A stretch of DNA of 64,000 bases from Amoebidium appalachense (taxonomy: Eukaryota > Ichthyosporea), in NCBI GenBank assembly GCA_963693365.1, contig CAVNZM010000015.1:1302001-1366000 (forward strand). Reading direction: 5' to 3'. The notes beneath the pieces are model-generated. The model was not told the DNA's origin, ran no database searches, and was given only the letters and a program-made list of their open reading frames with translations. Shown in pieces: positions 19,948 to 58,591 of this stretch. Within the stretch, counting starts at the first letter, position 1. Every line of letters starts with the position of its first letter. The translations under genes and the position numbers were made by a program.

Positions 19948-20165
19948 ACTCCATTGTTCCCTACACCATGGCGTTCATGGCCCGGGGCCCATCGAGAGAA
20001 CCTCGGGAGTCATAGATGATGAATTTCCGTACGTCGAGCCAATGATAGGAGCATTGAATTCCTCCAAAGGCGCGCTATGGTGATCATGACTCCGGGGCGA
20101 CGACAGAACCGCCGCATTCGCAAGAACCGCAATTATCTGCGCAAGAATATGAGGATGAGTGGTAG
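18747..20165 (+). pseudogene. Secreted cysteine-rich family, copy 3, decayed
   Basis: The start codon and signal peptide are kept. A 20-nt deletion after the first cysteine shifts the frame through the cysteine-rich domain until a 2-nt insertion restores it at RDKNFKF. Most of the cysteine pattern is therefore lost while the later Gly/Ala block reads normally. A 194-bp tandem duplication (starting 19426 and 19620) with a 16-nt deletion breaks the helical-module region and gives a stop at 19539. A poly-C tract of about 31 nt at 19914-19944 replaces the eight Cs of copy 2, and a lost A scrambles the EDEW tail. An N-terminal 264-residue product is conceivable. I read it as a pseudogene. Confidence 0.85.
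19426..19813 (+). repeat. 194-bp tandem duplication inside copy 3
   Basis: The sequence from GGAAGTGGAACGACCCCCCG recurs 194 nt later almost unchanged, covering one helical module. Since 194 is not a multiple of three, the duplication shifts the reading frame. Near identity of the two halves suggests it is recent compared with the triplication. Confidence 0.8.
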
Positions 20166-20959
20166 GGCCCTGAGCGTCGGGTTAAGAGAATCTTAACTGT
20201 ATAACTGAATATATATATATTGTAGATATACCGGAGGTCTTTATAGGTGCACCCTCGGTTGAGATTCAAATATTCGAATACTGTGCTCCGCTCTGAAATT
20301 TAACACTAGGGTAGCGGGACACAGCAGTTGTACACATATTTATGAGTTGCAACTAATAGACCTTTCATGTACGGTAATGTTCTTCGGCTTAATGGTGGTG
20401 GGTTTGTATATCATGGCCCGGATGCTTGGAAGAGCTATACGCATGAGTGCCAAAACCTCCAATAATTATGATGATTTTGGTAGTAGATTTAATAAAACCA
20501 TATCGCCCTATGGTGGTCGAGTCACAGCATATGCACATGAACACGCACACTGTACACCGTCCTTGGCACACACACACACGCATACCACACACACACGCAC
20601 ACACACACGCACACACGCACACACGCACACACGCACACACACACGCTCGCACACGCACAGTGATCACACACACGCACACGCACGCGCACGCACACACAAA
20701 CACATGCACACACACAATATCCTATGTGTGTTGTGGAAGGGCCTGATCGGCCTACGTCCACACATTTTGGTTGGGGGGAGGGGGGGGGGGGAGGGGGGAA
20801 GGAAGAGGGGGGGAGAGGGGGGGGGTGGGGTGGGGGGGGGGGGGGGGGGGGGGGGGGCACACGGAATCCACATCCACCCCTGCGCACACAACACAGCACA
20901 TACCGGCCCCCACCCACACCGCACATACAAACACAAACACAAACACAAACACAAACACA

Positions 20960-20993
<34 letters not shown>

Positions 20994-21133
20994 ACACACA
21001 CGATTTCACACGATTTCACACGAACATGCAGCTTTGCATAAACACAACCACCGTTTTGGCAAGCCCCACGCAACCGCGCGCACCCAAACACACATACACA
21101 TCCTCCCACGTACTTACAACCTTGCACACCGTT

Positions 21134-21203
<70 letters not shown>

Positions 21204-21258
21204 TCACACACACATACTGCGGAAGGCTGCATGCTGTGTCACTCATGTGCGCACGCTG

Positions 21259-21316
<58 letters not shown>

Positions 21317-21372
21317 AAGACACAGACAGACACAGACACAGATACGCACACACAGGTACAGGTACACTCACA

Positions 21373-21417
<45 letters not shown>

Positions 21418-22167
21418 AAGACACAGACAGACACAGGCACAGATACGCACACACAGGTACAGGTACACTCACACTCACACACACACACACACACACACAC
21501 CCTCGCGCGCGCACACACACACAGTGACACAGTTACACACACACTTGCACTTATACATTTTTTCTATTTCTTTTTGAGATCATACCGGCAGCCTTTCATC
21601 ACCTCAGAAACTTTTCGTGCAGCTATCCTCTAAAGTTAACATCTGGCTTGTCTAGATGATTACCAGACAGTTGATCAGAATTTTTTACTTGTTTCCCCAA
21701 TACAGCCAAGAAAAACGTAACATAGATATGCAAGTTTATTTAAGATACCCATTAAACCGCATATTTCACGTTCTGCGAAACCATCCCCGTAATCAAGCAT
21801 CTGTTATCCCGTTTACCTTAGAGAATTCTCGGGACAAGTACTTGTATTATAGTGGGCCACTCCTTTGATTATCCTTAATCTGGCAAGGTCTTAAAATGGG
21901 TTCCGGATCCGGATCTGAAAAGATGTGGGCAAAACCAACGTAGCATATCACACCGTGAAATGCAAACATAGACCGTAAGTGTTGCTACATTACAACGACA
22001 CAGAATCCTTTTCCACGCTCAGATACGAGTTTAAGACTAAAATCTTTCTCGAAGACCATCCAAAACACTGAAATAATATAGACTGCCGCAGCCAAACTCC
22101 ACACGATGAACTAACAGTGAAAAAAGAGAGAGCAAAATGTATACACCAACATTTACTTTCGTTGGAG

Positions 22168-22203
<36 letters not shown>

Positions 22204-22683
22204 CCCCGGGGACCCACCCATCCACCCACCCTTCGCCAGCTCTCCCATCCCAGAAAGGTCCTACCCAATAATGGAGCACGGTTTTCAGTAGTAGAGACGG
22301 AAATTATGACTTCCAAGGAAAGATTGGGCAAAGAAGGGAAAAGGTGTTCAGGCGTCTAAAACGAAAAACCGAAAATGAAACAGCGAAAAAAAAGAAAATC
22401 GAAAATCCAAATCGCGAAGATGTTAAGATAGAGACAAAAAAAATGGGAAAATGGCCACAAGCGCAAACATGCGCACATCTTGCCTTAACTAATCAGCAGC
22501 AGCCTGTGCATCTAGCTGTCATTTGATTGGTTACTGTCGTGTGTGTTCTCCGGCCATCCGTAGGTATGCTGTTGCCCATGGTGGCGCCGAGGGTCGGTAG
22601 GTGCGCATGATTTACGGCGAATCGCTGGAAGTAGCTTTGGTTGCGGCAGCTGGAGGGAGAAAGTAAGTGAGCCGGTGCCCATG

Positions 22684-22715
<32 letters not shown>

Positions 22716-22729
22716 TTCTTTTCTTTTTT

Positions 22730-22760
<31 letters not shown>

Positions 22761-23037
22761 GGGGGATGGAGGGAGGGCGGTGATACAGGGCAGAGGGAGA
22801 AGGAAGGAGAGAGGGAGGGCGGGAGGGGAAGGAGAGAAGGGGGGGGCGGACGGAGGGAGGTAGGTAAGGGGGGGAGGGGGGGGGAGGGGGGGCAGAGATG
22901 GAGGGAGAGAGAGGGAGAGGGACAGGGAGAGAGAGAGGGAGGGAGAGAGAGAGGGAAATGGAGAGGGAGGGAGAGGGGGGGGAGAGAGAGAGAGAGAGAA
23001 AGAGAGGGGGGTGGGGGGAGAGTGGGAAGGAGAGACA

Positions 23038-23068
<31 letters not shown>

Positions 23069-23201
23069 AAGAGAGAGAGAGACAGAGGGGGGGGGGGGGG
23101 GGGGGGAGAGAGAGAGAGAGAGAGAGAGAGAGGCAGAGAGAGAGAGAGGGAGAGGGAGAGAGAGAGAGAGGGAGAGGGGGGGGGGGGGAGGGGGAGGGGG
23201 G

Positions 23202-23299
<98 letters not shown>

Positions 23300-23477
23300 G
23301 AGAGAGAAGAGAGGGATCCGATCACTGAAAGAAATACGCGGCGGGAAGTTAGGGTGCCCGGTAAGGGGGCAAGGAGGGGGGCGAGGGCGAGGGAGGGAGA
23401 GAGAGAGAGCGAGAGACAGAGGGGGGGGGGGGGGGGGGGGGGGGAGGGAGGGAGGGAGGGAGGGAGGGAGAGAGGGG

Positions 23478-23510
<33 letters not shown>

Positions 23511-23567
23511 CGAGAGAGAGAGAGAGAGAGAGGGGAGGGGGGGGGGGAGAGAGAGGGGGGGGGGGGG

Positions 23568-23635
<68 letters not shown>

Positions 23636-24412
23636 GGGAGGGAGGGAGGGGGGAGGGGCGAGTGAGAAAGAGAGAGAGAGGGAGAGAGAGACAAGCGAAC
23701 AGAGAAGAACACCGAAAAGACTACACGGTGGGGAGTTCATGTTGCCGAGGGGGGGGGGAGGGGGGAGAGGGGGAGAGCAGAGAGCGGGGAGGGGACGGGG
23801 GGGGGGGGGGGGGGGGGGGGGGGGAGTGGGAGACTACAAATGCTCAAACCAGAAAACAATATAATGACACACCTTCTCTTTGTCGATGTTATTCTGTTTG
23901 CCTCCGACGCCGCATACATGGTACGCAAGAACGGAACATAGTCCGTTGCAGAGGTGGGCACAAGCAGGCGGGGTTTCGGTATCAGGCCCGCACCAAGCCC
24001 ACGGCGACGTTCGATTGGTTGGCGTGTTGGCCGGTCACTGTTTTGATTGGATGTCAGCTGACTACATAAAAAATAAAAATATGAAATAATTAGCAGGCTA
24101 CAGACATTAAGTACAATAAATTCTCCCCGCCCCTCCCCCCCCCCCCCCCCCCCTCGCTCCCCCCACCCCCACCCCCACCCCTTCCGGCCCCCTCGCCTCC
24201 CCCTTTAAATTTCTTTAGCGAGGAAAACATAGCAACCCCCCTCTCCCCCTCCCCCACAGCCCACACATGCACCAGCCGTATTATCAGCATACTATCCCTG
24301 CTCTCCCTGCCCCAACTAAATCACTCGCCCGTCAAACCACGAATTAGGGTTTCTGTGGCTTTACTACTCACCCTTCATGCTTTGCTATAACCAGGCGTAA
24401 TATTCGGATATT
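20166..24412. other. 3' flank of unit 3 and intergenic repeats
   Basis: The shared post-gene block (20390-20530, with AATAAA at 20491) is followed by (CA)n and interrupted repeats (20540-21540). Unique sequence at 21560-22130 shows no exon. The rest is poly-C (22169-22200), the shared block 22480-22670, GA/G tracts (22741-23820), the degraded unit-end block (23965-24070) and C-rich sequence to 24260. I looked here on the minus strand for a final ATAD5 exon and did not find one. Confidence 0.5.
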
Positions 24413-41179
<16,767 letters not shown>

Positions 41180-41456
41180 GAATTTCCCGTGAAGATTCTT
41201 AAAGTTCCTCCCATAAATGTGTTTTGCCGGTGCAAGTACCTGCTTGCGATGGGGAAAAAAAAAAAGGAAGATTTGTAAGCACGAGAGGGTTTGGAAGCAA
41301 TAGCAACGCTTTCCAACATACACACACACCAAAATGAATGGAGAGAGAAACAGACACATACTCACATTTTCAAGCACACACATGCTCATACACACACATG
41401 CAAAAGTGTGCTCACAGGTTCGTTCAGATTGGCACTTCCACATAAGAGAACACACA

Positions 41457-41492
<36 letters not shown>

Positions 41493-41788
41493 CACACACA
41501 TACACACTCTCACTCACACGCACTCCCAGACACAAACTCGCTCACACGCTCCCCCCACCACCACACACACATACACACGCACACACACACACATACCCAA
41601 CACACTTGCTCCCTCCCTCATGCTCACACACGCGCACACAGAAACACCCACAAACACACACACATTCACTCACTCACTCACTCACTCACTCACTCACACA
41701 TACAAAAGCACACCCACACAGGCACACACACAGGCACACACGTATACATGCATGCACGCACGCGTGCGCGCGCACACACGCGCACGCG

Positions 41789-41828
<40 letters not shown>

Positions 41829-42056
41829 TGCACGCACATACACGCAGGCGCGGGCGCACACACACACTCACACTCACACACACATACACGCACACACACA
41901 CAAACACGCACAATCGACAAACACAGAATCTTAAACAAGACATATATGCACACGCACACCTACAGACACACAGGCAAGTACGCACGCAAACAGCAATGCA
42001 CTGCATACCCAAACAATCACATCCCCCCCCTCCCCCCCCTCCTCCCCCCCCCCCTC

Positions 42057-42091
<35 letters not shown>

Positions 42092-42321
42092 GGACACCCA
42101 GACAAACAGGCAAAAACTCACACAGACACACAGACACAAACACGCAGACATACATACAGACAGAGAGAGAGACACAGAGACACAGACACACAGACATACA
42201 CACACACCCACACACACACACTAACACACACACGTGCACACAACAGGCACAAGCACAGCATAAGCATGCACAGAAGCGCCAGACCAATTCACCACAAACT
42301 CACCATGCACATCAAAAAAAG

Positions 42322-42421
<100 letters not shown>

Positions 42422-42508
42422 GCACACGCACACACGCACACGCACACGCACACACGCACGCACATGCACACACACGCACACACACACACGTGTACACACG
42501 ACACTTAC

Positions 42509-42810
42509 CAGCTATTCCTACTATCTATCTGATGTATAAAGCCATAAACATGTAGTAGCCAAACCGAGCAAACACACGATACATCGGCGTCCGGCTGTCC
42601 GTGATATATCAGCTCTTCGTGCTGGTCAACGTCCCTAGATAACCTCTACAGCCCTTTCATTATTATTATCTGATTGCTTGTTTTCTCAAAAGTTTGTATT
42701 GGCGTTTCCAAAAATATGTGTCAAACAATACCAAACACACGCAAACACTATTTACAGGCAGTGATAATGTTTTTGGTTTTCTGGCCTGGCCCGCCGGGGA
42801 GGTTACGTCC
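42509..42810 (-). other. ATAD5: Probable ATAD5 5' UTR exon 1
   Basis: A strong donor, CTG|GTAAGT, lies at 42508-42509 on the minus strand, between the promoter-like block at 42815-42895 and the acceptor of exon 2. The stretch has no long frame. It holds a 19-codon upstream ORF (MYRVFARFGYYMFM...) that ends just before the donor. The transcription start is not known. Confidence 0.4.
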
Positions 42811-42814
42811 TGAA

Positions 42815-42895
42815 GCAGTTCGCGCCAAAACTGACCGGAACGCTGGCTGATTGGCTCTATTGTAATCCAATCATGTATCGGCAGTGACGTCAGTT
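42815..42895. promoter_or_regulatory. Candidate divergent promoter: E2F, CCAAT, CRE motifs
   Basis: Within 80 bp are TTCGCGCCAAAA (42819-42830, consensus E2F/DP site TTTTGGCGCGAA on the minus strand), an ATTGG at 42850, a CCAAT at 42867 and a palindromic CRE, TGACGTCA, at 42885-42892. Minus-strand transcription leads to ATAD5 and plus-strand transcription toward the filamin-like gene. An E2F site fits S-phase expression of a PCNA unloader. Confidence 0.65.
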
Positions 42896-51273
<8,378 letters not shown>

Positions 51274-51341
51274 CCGCCTCACTTTTTATCTCCACCCCCC
51301 CCCCCTTCTCCCCCCCCCCCCCCCAGCCCTCCCCCCTTCCT

Positions 51342-51405
<64 letters not shown>

Positions 51406-52879
51406 TTGATTTACAGTCTTTGTGCGCTTTCTATGCTTTTTTAATACCGTTTTGTTCCTTGGGGGCCCCCATAGGTGTCCCTTTTTTTGGCTTAGATGCA
51501 TTGGGTACAAGTTGGCCGTCGTTAACATCTACGTCGTGCTCTACTGTATCCAACCCTCTTCACCTTTAATGTTTCCCTTCCCCCCCCCCCCTCCCCCCTC
51601 CCCCCCCCCCCCCCCCCCCCCCCCCCAACACACACACACACACACACCATTCACCCAAACCTCAATCTTTTATGGCTTTGGCGGTTTTTACAAGGTTATA
51701 TGACACCGGGTGTGATGTGCAGCTGCTTGAATTGAAAGGGTCAATAATTTGGCCTAAAAGAAACCTTCTTTAACAGAATTAATTAACGATACCTGCACAG
51801 GCTTACACTTGTCACCTTCATGGTGATGACTGCCCTGTTGTTTTAAATGCAATTACAAGAGTAAGATATGTTTTATGATCCCCCCCCCGCCTCCCTCCCC
51901 GGCCGGGGGCCCATCTTTACACTGAGAATGTACTGTTGTTTGCCTCACAAACTTATGTGTTGGTTATGATATTTCCTAAGGCCATAATCATAAGGTGAAG
52001 GTTATCCTAGTGCCCTATTGGAAAAATGTTCACCGCGAGAATGTAAATTATTTCCGGCTGGTATATTGATCCGTAGTACGTAATAACGGAGTTAACCGTT
52101 ATATGTGCTGCAAACTCAGCAAATGTATTCATATTACGGTGCGCAAGTGAGTGTGTCTGAATGTGTGTGTGTGCGCGCACGCTCGTGTGTACATGTGTGT
52201 GTGTGTGTGTGTGTGTATGTGTGTGTGTGTGTGTGCGCGCGCGCGCGCGCGCGATCGCGCAGTGTCGTTGCCGAAACTATTCCTTCCGGCGCAAAGTGTA
52301 CCGTTGATCCCGACGCGACGACAGGTGTTACGATTGTGGTGCTGACGCGTGTACTGTACGGCCTTCAGTTTCAAACGTGAATTTCGGCTACGTCCGCCCG
52401 TCTGTTGCGCAAAAGGGCAGTATCTCCGGACGGATTTTCGAAGACATCAACAGCCTGTAACCTTTTTTGTCCTTATGCAACACATGATGTTTGCCGGACA
52501 TCTCAGTCATCATCTGTTTGTACGTAATAGTACTGTACGTAATAGTACCGTACGCGTGGTAGTACGTGCGTCAGGCCAATACAAACAATATCATTAATTT
52601 ATTATCTGCCAAGCGCGGTAAGCTTACTAAAGCGATTATTGTGATGCAAGAATCGGATTAAGCACAGCAAAAACGCTACTATGGGCCACATAAGCTTGAG
52701 ATTTCTGATGCATTGTGAGTCCTTTTAGTGTATGTACACTGTATACAACACGTAGTGATCATGATGACGGTACACTACTACCAGTGGCGCCATAATACCA
52801 CACGTTGAAAGGCGCTATGGAACTGGTGCACGCGTGGTGGTAGGGGGAGAGGAGATACGGTTGCGGTGGTGGTGGTGAT

Positions 52880-52932
<53 letters not shown>

Positions 52933-53184
52933 TTACGAATATGTTGTCGGCGGAAGCCCACTTACGATTAACGCTTGACCCGTTACGATTCGTTTCAAGC
53001 CGGTACGAATAAGTTCGCGGACCCCAGCCCATGGACCCCAGCATGGCCATGGCATCAACGGGGGGTTTACACACTTTTTATTGCGTGGACATTACCGGAG
53101 GCCCAGCCACATTCGACGGCCTACTGCGTTTTCCAGCACAGCCAATCAAATGCAGCCAGTGACATATGTACATGCTAGGCAACA
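51274..53184. other. Downstream of mini-filamin, no confirmed gene
   Basis: Contains poly-C and (CA)n (51296-51402 and 51581-51645), AT-rich unique sequence 51700-52130, a (GT)n/(GC)n tract 52160-52255, and a poly-G tract 52880-52930. A short peptide read at 53091-53166 (VDITGGPATFDGLLRFPAQP) looks coding-like and may belong with the Cna-B-like fragment that follows, but no splice join could be shown. Confidence 0.4.
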
Positions 53185-53376
53185 ATGAGCGCCATCGTAG
53201 TATCTGACACCCCTATTACATATTATGGGGATTTGCTTGCGGGAGACGACGAGGGTCTCCCGGGCGTCACCGTGCGATTGGTCAGTGTGTCATCCAATCA
53301 GGTCCTTGCCTCTCTAATCACGAACGATTCCGGTGAATACCAGTTTGTGGGTGGTGGCCCCGAATGGGGTGGTTGA
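53185..53376 (+). CDS. Cna-B/SdrD-like domain fragment (63 aa)
   Basis: The frame encodes GDLLAGDDEGLPGVTVRLVS and then SLITNDSGEYQF. This G-x-P-G-V-x-V-x-L ... T-x-x-x-G-x-Y-x-F pattern is characteristic of Cna-B/SdrD-B and carboxypeptidase-regulatory-like beta-sandwich modules of surface proteins. The ATG follows an in-frame TAG by six bases and there is no signal peptide. It may be an exon of a larger gene (possible donor GTGG|GTGGTG) or a relic cut by the transposon 150 bp downstream. Confidence 0.4.
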   Translation: MSAIVVSDTPITYYGDLLAGDDEGLPGVTVRLVSVSSNQVLASLITNDSGEYQFVGGGPEWGG

Positions 53377-53533
53377 GCCAGATATGACATTAAGGCCTTA
53401 ATTGCATGGATCCACTGGAAGCCAGCCAGCCAGATCAGGAGGGGGTGGACTTTGGGTATGCATTTTCGGAGCCAGGTGCCTATTAATAGATGTGTGATGC
53501 TAATATTAGATAGGTACCTATTTAATTTATTGA

Positions 53534-54127
53534 GCCCCGGTGACACCCCGAATATGACGTTTAACGTCATACACACTTTTCGGTGACCATATTTCCAAAC
53601 GACGGCATGCTATGTCTACTTATGTGAAGAAGAAAAGTTAGGAATGGTAGTTAACAATACGCTACATAATTTTTTTATGGGTGTATATGTCTATTTTACA
53701 AAGGTTTTATATGATCGTCCCGAGAGAGGTCGCCCTTTAAAAACGTCATACAAAAGCGTCATTCAACTCCGGCCGCGTTTCATAATTGATCTAAAAATAG
53801 CGCAACAGATGACGGACCGCTGCGGCAGATGGATCCATGTCATTTCTAATAGTAAATCGAGGATTGAACATAGCATGACCTCGCCGAAAATGTGCTTTTC
53901 ACACACATGAATTATACGTCTAAATAGAGATATATGTTTCCTAGCCTTAGACAAATTTTGAGCTCCTTGCCATCTTTTTTGTGTGTTTTCTGACTGTTTC
54001 TCTGAACCCACTTTTTTGGTGTCCCTGTATGACGTTTTTTGTCATACACGTCTAATTGATCCGAGATTCCGAAATTCCCGGGATACAAAGTGTATGACAA
54101 AAAACGTCATACAAATGTCACTGGGGC
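53534..54127. mobile_element. 594-bp inverted-repeat transposon (MITE)
   Basis: The left end GCCCCGGTGACA and the reverse complement of the right end GCCCCAGTGACA match. Each is followed a few bases in by a TATGACGTTT...GTCATACAC palindrome. The element has no transposase frame, and the short frames inside (88 and 82 residues) are unlike known proteins. No clear target-site duplication was seen. The subterminal palindromes are likely transposase-binding sites. Confidence 0.75.
54026..54113. repeat. Perfect 24-nt inverted repeat, 40-nt loop
   Basis: TGTATGACGTTTTTTGTCAT and onward (54026-54049) is the exact reverse complement of 54090-54113. It lies at the right end of the transposon and can form a long hairpin. 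Each arm is itself nearly palindromic. Confidence 0.9.
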
Positions 54128-55890
<1,763 letters not shown>

Positions 55891-57325
55891 TCAAAGCCCG
55901 CCCTCCTCTCTCAACCAATTTCGCATAAACCTTACGTTACCCGCACTCTGCGTTGACAGGGGACCGTTTCCAAGTCCGAAAACTTGCACATTCTCCCCTT
56001 TTCCCTCCTCTTTCAAGAAAATCCTATTGTAAGTATAGCACACAATCAAGGAATCCACACAGTAAAGCGTCACCGCAACTCGAACCAACGAAGTCAAACT
56101 AAAAACGTTGAGCCTAAGTTCTGGATGTGCATGCACACTAGAGGCCAAAACTACAAGATATATAGTCAATGAGACAATCACACGAGCATTGCAATACGCA
56201 TCACAAAACTGTAAATCTATCTTGCGCACACCCCTGGAATAATACACCACTAAGGTGAGATACACAACGGAAAATACCCAAAACATCACGTAAAGGGGGT
56301 GTACAGCCTCAATTCCTATGTGAATGTTATCTCCCACCGCTACATTCGAAACATTGGAATAATACGTCAGCCCAACGCTGACAGGCACCATAACGAGAAC
56401 AATCGGGTATAGCTTAAAGTATTCGTAGAAACTACGCATCTCTGTCTCCTTTCGCAAGAAAATTAAAGATAGCAAGCGCTGTCGTTGCACGATAGCTGAA
56501 AACATTGAACTCATGGAAAGATATAAAAGCGGGTTTAAAAACAACACGGTCAAGTTGATTGTGTCGGACATTGAAACAATGTCATCGGGTGTATACTTCG
56601 AGAATTTCCGGGGATCGAACGTGAAAGGACCCAGCTGAAATATGTAATAACCGCACACCAGCACGGAAAACACGAGAGAGAGTACCCCGGAAATGAAATA
56701 TTGTCCCAAAAAGTAACTCCCACGGGATTTTACCATGGGATGTTTTCGGTAGATTACACATATCAACGCTACGCCAAGCAAAATCGCGCCGGCAACGGAA
56801 TTCGCAATAATTGTTGCACGGAAAAAGAAAATTTCCGTTTCCTCCGCCTGGTTCTAATCCCTTGCGATGGACTGCACACTCACCCAAATTATCCGTAAAT
56901 TTGCTGCGGTTTCCGTTGCGTTTTTGCCACCATCGGATAACTCGTTAAATGACCTTAGAATTGTTTGCATTTCCGGCGCAAATCTCCCGAAAATGTGTAT
57001 CCATCCCTTCGTTCCGGTACCGACCAAGACTCCCATTTCGATGCCCAAAAGGAGAATTAGCGTCGTGAAAAACCCCACCCACGTAATTACGTAATATCTC
57101 CGCACTCTCTTTTCATATTCGTCGGGTGTCTCCCTATTGTGCGGTATTGAAGATACCGTTTGTATATCCAACGAATTCCATGAACCCCCGTTGTTTCGTG
57201 GTGCCGGTGGCCTTAAATCTTTCTCTTTAAGGGGCTCTTCCACTCTTCCGGTCGCTAAGGCCACTTCTGGTTGCCGCGGGATTCCATTTCCATTTTGGGA
57301 ACGAGCGAGTTGGTCCTCTGACAAA
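55891..57325 (-). CDS. Polytopic membrane protein, 7TM-receptor-like
   Basis: Exons 57325-56884 and 56847-55891 are joined across a 36-nt intron; unspliced, the frame meets TAG within the intron. The 5' exon starts in mid-codon after CATCTGCAG, so at least one upstream exon exists. The product has a polar N-terminus and one hydrophobic helix (VITWVGFFTTLILLLGIEMG). A ~70-residue loop with an Asn-glycosylation site (KNATE) follows, then about seven helices (for example SVAGAILLGVALICVIY, LVFSVLVCGYYIF, PIVLVMVPVSVGLTYY) and a short basic tail. The loop YRKHPMVKSRG after the second helix resembles the first intracellular loop of class C-like and RGS-type 7TM receptors. The receptor call is inferred from topology; no ligand domain or RGS domain is seen. 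Confidence 0.8.
56848..56883 (-). other. 36-nt spliceosomal intron
   Basis: GTGAGTGTGCAG at the donor side and GAACCAG at the acceptor side. Its length is a multiple of three but it contains an in-frame TAG, so it must be removed. Splicing joins NLRIIW to AEETEIFFFR in frame. It is far shorter than every other intron found in the window (the next shortest, tentative, is 103 nt; most are 0.25-1.9 kb). Confidence 0.75.
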
Positions 57326-57606
57326 CTGCAGATGAAAACAGGGGTAAGAAACCAGTGGGGAGGGATTGAGCAGGGACATGGAGGGGGGGGGGGGGGGGGG
57401 GGGGGAGAGGTTGAGAGGGAGGGAGGGGGAGGGGGAGGGGGAGTATGCATGTGAGGGGGGAATGGGGGAGGTGAGGGTGGGATGAAGTGTCTGTGTGTGT
57501 GTGTTTGTACATCCTCCTTTCAGTTTTATGTGCTGGCCGGGACCCGGTGTAGGGGCACGTTGATTGTGAGGATAAAGAAAAGTGTGTGTGTGCGTGTATG
57601 AGAGTG

Positions 57607-57647
<41 letters not shown>

Positions 57648-58450
57648 TGGAGACGTTCTAAAGCTCTAACAAAATTGCATTATAAGCCAAAAGGCCCCTG
57701 TGTATTCATCCATGGTCGAATGGGGTGGGGAGGCCACACAGGTGGGAAGCGAGGGAGAAAGGGAGGGGGGGGGGGGGGGGGGGGGAGGTTAGAATTGTGC
57801 GTTATGCTGAGGGAAAACCGTTCAAGTACAAATCAATAGAATGTGGAGGGAGAAAGCAGTCAAGGACGTAAAAACAACGGCCCGTTCGAAAAGGGTGGGC
57901 GGGTGAGCAGGTGGGCGGGCGGGCGGGCGGGTGGTGGTGTTGGTGTTGGTGTTGGTGGGAGTGGTGGTGTGTGTGTGTGTGGGGAGGGGGGGGGGGGGGG
58001 GGGAGGGGAGGGGGGGGGAAGGAGAGGGGGAGAGGTGGGGAGGAAGAAAGGAACAGGCTGCCACGGACAATGAACACCGTGTAGGCCTTTGCATGAAAAC
58101 ATAGCCCCACGTGCACACACATACATGCACACCGGCATTCAAGGACTCGTTGCGACAAAACACAGCGCTCACACATCAACCGCCCACACACGTGCAAAGA
58201 CGTATAAAACATAGACCTCTGAACACTCAGGAAACCTTTGCACACACCGCATGCAGGCACACACGATGCACAGACATTACACTCACTTGCAGGTCTTACA
58301 AGGTTTAGCACACATGTACAAGTTGACAGCGAGAATCAAGCATAGCTACAACACATCCACACTCGTATGTAAAGCGTGCACAGACATCACAATCATGTGG
58401 ATGCACACTTCACAAGAAAACAGAGGTACAAGCACACACACATACACGCG

Positions 58451-58525
<75 letters not shown>

Positions 58526-58531
58526 GCACAG

Positions 58532-58591
<60 letters not shown>

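Noticed and set aside
20347-20520. Frame starting MQLIDLSCTVMFFGLMVVGL, membrane-like
   Set aside because: The homologous blocks in units 1 and 2 are not open in this frame, and the frame continues into (CA)n.
22493-23864. Glu-Arg, Ser-Leu and Gly/Pro-rich frames of 200-415 residues (also at 2605-3522, 7723-8473, 14060-14434, 27025-27505, 54042-54791)
   Set aside because: These are (GA)n, (TC)n and poly-G/C translations with no domain, no splice logic and overlapping opposite-strand frames.
51422-51703. Hydrophobic frame after the mini-filamin stop (FWLRCIGYKLAVVNIYVVLY)
   Set aside because: It has no splice partner and runs into poly-C. It is more likely 3' flank.
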